IMG/VR virus record: IMGVR_UViG_3300018036_000047
Coordinates: 1-28,603 of that record
DNA length: 28,603 bases
Direction: 5' to 3' (one strand)
Source of the DNA: a virus
The notes under the pieces are model-generated. The model was given only the letters and a program-made list of their open reading frames with translations. It searched no databases and was not told the origin of the DNA. The position numbers were made by a program, and so were the translations under genes. Of this stretch, positions 25,701-28,603 are shown one piece after another. How positions within the stretch are numbered: position 1 is the stretch's first letter; each line of letters opens with the position of its first letter.

Positions 25701-26439
25701 TGTTTCCGGAGCATTTTCAGAAAACCTAGTTAATGTTACAAACCTAACAAATGTAACATCATCAAATTATGATGGTGGTATATATTTACACAAGGATCAC
25801 CCTGATTTAGTTAATATTTACAACTCTTATCAATCATCTGCAGTCGACCCTGCCGGGTTAACTGGCGCTGAAGTACAATCAATCTTACAAAATCAAATTA
25901 GTGCTGGGGTGGTAGGTACAATGCCAGTAACCGCTACTTTAGAATCTGATGCAAATAACGGATTAATTCAGCTAGGATATAAACATACTAATGGACTAAT
26001 AGGCACTGTTGGCGGAGTTAACTATGATAGAACATTAAAAATGTCATTTGACGCGAACGATCAATATTTATTAGGAGGTAAATCATGTGGTTCGTATTTA
26101 TTTATTGCACCAATTAATCCAGAATCTTTATTAGTTGACGGTGATAATAAGTTTGGTAAAAAATATATTGAAACTGGAGAAACAAATTCGGTCTCAATAG
26201 ATATTGTTTTTCAATATAGAATGACTGATTATGCTGGTAATAATGCAACTACAGATACTGGTAAAGTTGGTGGTATAATGAGCACTAATATATCAAATCT
26301 AACATATGCTAAAAAATTAGGTTTAGATATATTTGATTCAGATGGAGAACAATTTTCTTTTGATGTTGAAGTGTTCGCAAAATACAAAGCTAGTGGCACT
26401 AACAAAAACTCTATTAAGGCTGCCCAGCTCTCGATTTAA
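22798..26439 (+). CDS. Very large baseplate/fibre-associated structural protein, 1213 residues
   Basis: Starts two bases after the previous gene. Blocks in order: helical N-terminus with TVYVPAFGYMQRELERLDTN (about 49-68); beta-rich region to about 350 (RNIKVYTLDKLTYTD); charged helices at about 415-495 (NVEEAVKKLDDTIVKKRSKV, RNELRSLIESRAAE); a fibronectin-III-like region at about 507-650 (FRIRGFWSIPEP, VQFIVQYRYLSTSGKSSE, VVDIRVKSVSEAGFPSNP); a short coiled coil near 720-745 (LTDLQNEVKSLQETISGIKG); and a long Ser/Asn-rich beta region to the end. It is likely a surface or fibre-network component. I cannot equate it with a T4 gene. Its stop codon lies in the left arm of an inverted repeat that also covers the next start codon. 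Confidence 0.5.
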   Translation: MNTNNSISTVIKQLLEINVNSLKTFERINEAVTTDKKSIPLELLTGDGTKTVYVPAFGYMQRELERLDTNLKALTDLTDGTSKIKLADGTYQRIYTGNLKSPANDITSVNKPSEFGIKSNYFFEDFLTPLLTTKFDVSSQVGSDTERVLIKRLIIETTFDYAKEYFDTELKDKEGLIYSEVISGLAANNIPFYNDEEVRDLPYRNTQYYGTFDVTSIDNIQKTVVSGGNSIQRNIKVYTLDKLTYTDSEKELKDTEVLKVGDEVAVNSGKNSTKYRVKNIDSSTRQVELELIQGYEPIKIGADSLRIYKANNIAVEIEINLGFNESMVVFFKAIDPDSNILAENWSPGVSIYSNDLTTTLESGQVKSLADYYKEEVADFGQFIKALKEDAIPPATLGKTPDSPTLEATNFQVVQINKHLTENDAINKVKKLTSDKINVEEAVKKLDDTIVKKRSKVSTRKYSSLIERDRDRNELRSLIESRAAETKLYSSIVNQIKSISSDANVTKIEPKFRIRGFWSIPEPKLAAETIPQNIVQFIVQYRYLSTSGKSSEIAQIPFKSNETEKTGVFSNWNEVKTGVRQRLKDETTGKFYWAEGSVEDGQEINFNQLDIPIQKGEVVDIRVKSVSEAGFPSNPITSDWSDVVRIEFPEGELDTTNISTLVSENETESAVVRINDELESKGVYSHIDDSFIANEKYFSHNATSIASGFLSPEQTPISLFDKLTDLQNEVKSLQETISGIKGELSVKLVNEEGTVINIKRNTNNKVFAGYYADETADLTVKKGHIVTKTFKLLLENTNASQLELIARIIGDRSLPSFRSSASASNAISYGFGIDPDPNFEIPEKVVNDTYYTTEAKYDMVPIQYQNISGDALSLTFGTNSVEYNFSAPYQSAQRRGQFIYSRFMDISNENKLYLDIPAISPTTSSIADYEYLMSYDVTSLPSATGNGSGSDFIWNGTFGTYDSNSLTYDVSGAFSENLVNVTNLTNVTSSNYDGGIYLHKDHPDLVNIYNSYQSSAVDPAGLTGAEVQSILQNQISAGVVGTMPVTATLESDANNGLIQLGYKHTNGLIGTVGGVNYDRTLKMSFDANDQYLLGGKSCGSYLFIAPINPESLLVDGDNKFGKKYIETGETNSVSIDIVFQYRMTDYAGNNATTDTGKVGGIMSTNISNLTYAKKLGLDIFDSDGEQFSFDVEVFAKYKASGTNKNSIKAAQLSI

Positions 26440-26505
26440 TACTAGCTTTAATTGATATATAGAGTATAGGATTATATTCTATAAAAAGATAGACTAGTAT
26501 TAAAT
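26434..26505 (+). repeat. 12-bp inverted repeat bracketing the last intergenic gap
   Basis: ATTTAATACTAG (26434-26445) and CTAGTATTAAAT (26494-26505) are perfect reverse complements 48 bases apart. The left arm contains the stop codon (26437-26439) of the 1213-residue gene and the right arm contains the first two bases of the next ATG (26504). A second hairpin lies inside: 26459-26468 with 26473-26482, ten pairs including one G-U, loop GGAT. Confidence 0.8.
26454..26461 (+). promoter_or_regulatory. Candidate late promoter motif GATATATA before the adhesin-like gene
   Basis: GATATATA is followed by GAGTATA, sharing TAGAGTATA (26460-26468) with the gap before 12847. It is the fourth and last of the long gaps, 42 bases upstream of the ATG at 26504, and lies inside the 12-bp inverted repeat. 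Confidence 0.4.
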
Positions 26506-28603
26506 GTTTCAAACTCAAGTATATTATAAGTCAGGGCTGACAGCAGACCCAAATATTTGCACGTCACAGCATGACACTTTATTTGCGGTCAATGGAATTC
26601 CTGCAGACCCTGGAACTTTACCAGATACCTATATCGTATGGTATGATCAGATTGATATTAATGGAAATCCTCATGGACTTTCAGATAATGCATCTATTTC
26701 AGATCTAAGCCTATTTAAAGTACGTATTTATATTAATCAGTTACAGGGGTTATTAGGAAATTCAGGTTATGAATGTTCACCTGGTGTATATTCATCTATA
26801 TCATTTGATGGTAGTTTATCCAGTGGAAGCGCCTTTATTGCTGATTATGATCCTAATAGTCAACTAAAATGGGAGAACACGACAACATGTACATATGGTT
26901 CCAGTGGAACTTCTGGGACTAGTGGAACTTCTGGAACTAGTGGTGGTGGCCCAGTTGTAGGACTTCCAGATTCTGTTAAAAAATTCCAAGTATATTTTAC
27001 TGGGGATTTAAATGAAGGATCGTATTGTAGCGGAATTCAAACTGCTTGGTTGTATTATGATGGAACAGAAACGTATACATTAATCGAACAAATAATATAT
27101 GCGCATACTCAAGGTTCTATTAATTTATTAATTTTCCCAAATCCAGTTGGAGAACCACCCGCTGCAAATGTACCTAATTTAACTGATCCTGCTGTATATT
27201 CTACATTTGGATTAGAACCTTTATACCCTGGATCTTACGGAGACTCTATATCTGAATTTTACATTAATGGTAATGGAACTAGTAGTGTTTGGTTAATGGC
27301 AGGAGGTAGTCAAACAGACTACAGCCAAAATAATTTAGTTTTAGTTCCTTCAATAGATCCTGGAACTCAACCTGATGCTGCAGGATGGACACCACTATTA
27401 TGTCCAGGTTCTTCAGGTATTCAAATTAATCTTTTATATGCAACGACTTCTAGTACTTTTTGTTCTAGTCCTTTAAATAATCCATACTACTATTACACTG
27501 GCCCTGGAGGCCCTTCCTATAATACCATAGATGAGTTAGTTAATAATAGTATAAGCATCTTTAGCACTCCAGAAGACGCCGTTCAAAATTTCTATGATAA
27601 TAACCATACGACGAACGTTGCTACTTCAGGGATGTATTCGACTTCAGTCGATTATGGTTACTTTTGGGATCAATTTCAACAAAATTGGCTACCTACTACT
27701 ATTTCATGTGCAACTGCAGGAGATCCAGTATTACAGCAAAAAACAATACAAGTATCTCAATGTAATAGCGCTTCTGAGTTTGTTGGTTTTTGTCATTATC
27801 CTAAGATCGATGTTGAAGTATTCTATATGTCTAGTTCTCCATTGGACCTACTCACCATAGTAAAAAATAACATCTATTTATATACAGATCCTTCTGGTGC
27901 TGAAAATTCAAATTACAACAAGCTTATTGATTATGATGTAATAGGAGCTGCAGATGGCAGCATTTCTCCTAATCAATATTTTATTTGGACAGGATCTCAT
28001 TACATAGGGAATGACATTAACGGAGGTTCAGTTCCTAGTTATTCAGGTTCTATTTGGGAAGGTAAAGAATGCCCAAGCGTGACAAGAGATCCTAAATATA
28101 GTACAGTAGACCTAAACACTGGAGGATATAAAGTATATTATGCTTTTTATAAGTGTGGACCCAATACAATTGGACAGAGTGCAAATTCATATCCATTGTA
28201 TCTAATAGATGGTAAGCATGGAATTAATGAGACTAATTACATATCTGATTTCATTGATTATATAAATGGTCAATCTAGGACTGTTTTTTCTAAAAACATA
28301 TGTGGGTGTGTTGAATATGTTCATAGAATTATAGCTAACACTGAATATGAAGCAAAGGTTCTTTTAGAAAATTATTACGACTTAGTAGAATTTTCAGATG
28401 CTACAACTTTAGGAATATTTAGTGAATCTACACTGAACTTATATAGTTCTTGTTTAGATTGTGGTAATGATTCTAATAGATTAGAATACACGCTTCCATA
28501 TATAGAAGAGGCCATTCCAGAAAATCCTGGGCCAAATTTAAAAGCTGAAAAAAATTACAAGCTAGATAATTTATCTAAGCCTCTATTGAGAACTAATCCA
28601 AAA
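26504..28603 (+). CDS. Cysteine-rich adhesin/tail-fibre-like protein, 3'-partial (at least 700 residues)
   Basis: Reading from the ATG at 26504, all 700 codons to the window end are open, so the gene is cut by the window. The start follows AGTATTAAATG and a candidate promoter. Residues 1-130 are beta-rich. Residues 133-149 are a flexible linker of GTS steps ending in GGG. Large beta-rich, Tyr/Asn/Ser/Pro-rich regions follow (YSTSVDYGYFWDQFQQNWLP, YKVYYAFYKCGPNTIGQS). About 15 cysteines are present, while neighbouring structural proteins of similar or greater length have very few; two close groups are ICGC and SCLDC. There is no obvious signal peptide. Composition, linker and place at the end of the tail genes suggest a fibre or receptor-binding protein, but no domain is recognised. 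Confidence 0.6.
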   Translation, partial: MFQTQVYYKSGLTADPNICTSQHDTLFAVNGIPADPGTLPDTYIVWYDQIDINGNPHGLSDNASISDLSLFKVRIYINQLQGLLGNSGYECSPGVYSSISFDGSLSSGSAFIADYDPNSQLKWENTTTCTYGSSGTSGTSGTSGTSGGGPVVGLPDSVKKFQVYFTGDLNEGSYCSGIQTAWLYYDGTETYTLIEQIIYAHTQGSINLLIFPNPVGEPPAANVPNLTDPAVYSTFGLEPLYPGSYGDSISEFYINGNGTSSVWLMAGGSQTDYSQNNLVLVPSIDPGTQPDAAGWTPLLCPGSSGIQINLLYATTSSTFCSSPLNNPYYYYTGPGGPSYNTIDELVNNSISIFSTPEDAVQNFYDNNHTTNVATSGMYSTSVDYGYFWDQFQQNWLPTTISCATAGDPVLQQKTIQVSQCNSASEFVGFCHYPKIDVEVFYMSSSPLDLLTIVKNNIYLYTDPSGAENSNYNKLIDYDVIGAADGSISPNQYFIWTGSHYIGNDINGGSVPSYSGSIWEGKECPSVTRDPKYSTVDLNTGGYKVYYAFYKCGPNTIGQSANSYPLYLIDGKHGINETNYISDFIDYINGQSRTVFSKNICGCVEYVHRIIANTEYEAKVLLENYYDLVEFSDATTLGIFSESTLNLYSSCLDCGNDSNRLEYTLPYIEEAIPENPGPNLKAEKNYKLDNLSKPLLRTNPK
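26903..26938 (+). repeat. 18-bp tandem repeat coding for a GTS linker
   Basis: Two copies of AGTGGAACTTCTGGRACT (26903-26920, 26921-26938) differ at one base, and each is itself a near-duplicate of nine bases (AGTGGAACT / TCTGGRACT). They encode SGTSGT steps, followed by SGGG. Such Gly/Thr/Ser tracts are prone to length change by slippage. Confidence 0.85.

Noticed and set aside
26459-26482. Hairpin after the 1213-residue gene as a rho-independent terminator
   Set aside because: The stem is nearly all A-T and is followed by A residues rather than a T-run, so it does not fit an intrinsic terminator on the + strand.
27594-27860. 88-codon + strand frame inside the adhesin-like gene
   Set aside because: It is out of frame with a 700-codon open frame that covers the whole region, has no leader, and its composition is atypical.
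1-28603. tRNA genes, CRISPR arrays, insertion sequences, integrase or attachment sites
   Set aside because: None found by reading both strands; the window is almost fully coding on one strand.

Overview
The window looks like the late structural (baseplate and tail) region of a large T4-type contractile-tailed phage, probably one infecting a member of the Bacteroidota. It is AT-rich, every gene lies on the + strand, and genes are packed with overlaps (TAATG, ATGA) or gaps of a few bases. No gap exceeds about 65 bases. The T4-type assignment rests on an ordered set of baseplate proteins: a LysM-like gp53-type protein, a gp27-type hub, a gp5-type OB-fold spike protein, gp25, gp6 (baseplate J) and a gp7/tail-protein-I-like protein. 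The host guess rests on starts preceded by A-rich leaders (such as AATAAATG or ATTAAATG) mostly without Shine-Dalgarno sequences, and on a phage S1-like protein whose N-terminus carries an FDWEAYE motif resembling Bacteroidota ribosomal protein S1.

Layout. 1-1544 is the C-terminal part of a DinG/XPD-type helicase with its iron-sulfur cysteines; the N-terminus lies outside the window. 1545-4075 holds six small unrecognised genes, one of which begins with strong RNA-hairpin potential and another with a duplicated start codon. 4118-11468 is the hub/spike module: a large virion protein, gp53-like, gp27-like, a probable tube/hub protein, gp5-OB-like and two unrecognised proteins, one proline-rich and hydrophobic. 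11510-14157 is a two-gene insert that is not obviously structural: a four-repeat ribosomal-S1-like protein and an amidoligase-like enzyme fused to a pentapeptide-like tail. 14159-20228 is the wedge module (unrecognised virion-type protein, gp25, gp6, a 90-residue protein, gp7-like). 20240-28603 holds fibre-like and very large structural proteins, ending in a cysteine-rich adhesin-like protein that runs off the window (at least 700 residues).

How it fits together. The four longest intergenic gaps (before 4118, 11510, 12847 and 26504) all contain GATATATA; the first contains an exact match to the T4 late-promoter element TATAAATA. These are the best candidates for late promoters, dividing the region into transcription units for the hub, S1, amidoligase-plus-wedge-plus-fibre, and adhesin genes. 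Three of the four also lie within inverted repeats, two of which reach into the next start codon. The most unusual part is the S1-like plus amidoligase pair placed between the hub and wedge modules, each gene with its own candidate promoter. It may act on translation or modify proteins late in infection. No tRNA, CRISPR, insertion sequence or rho-independent terminator was found.
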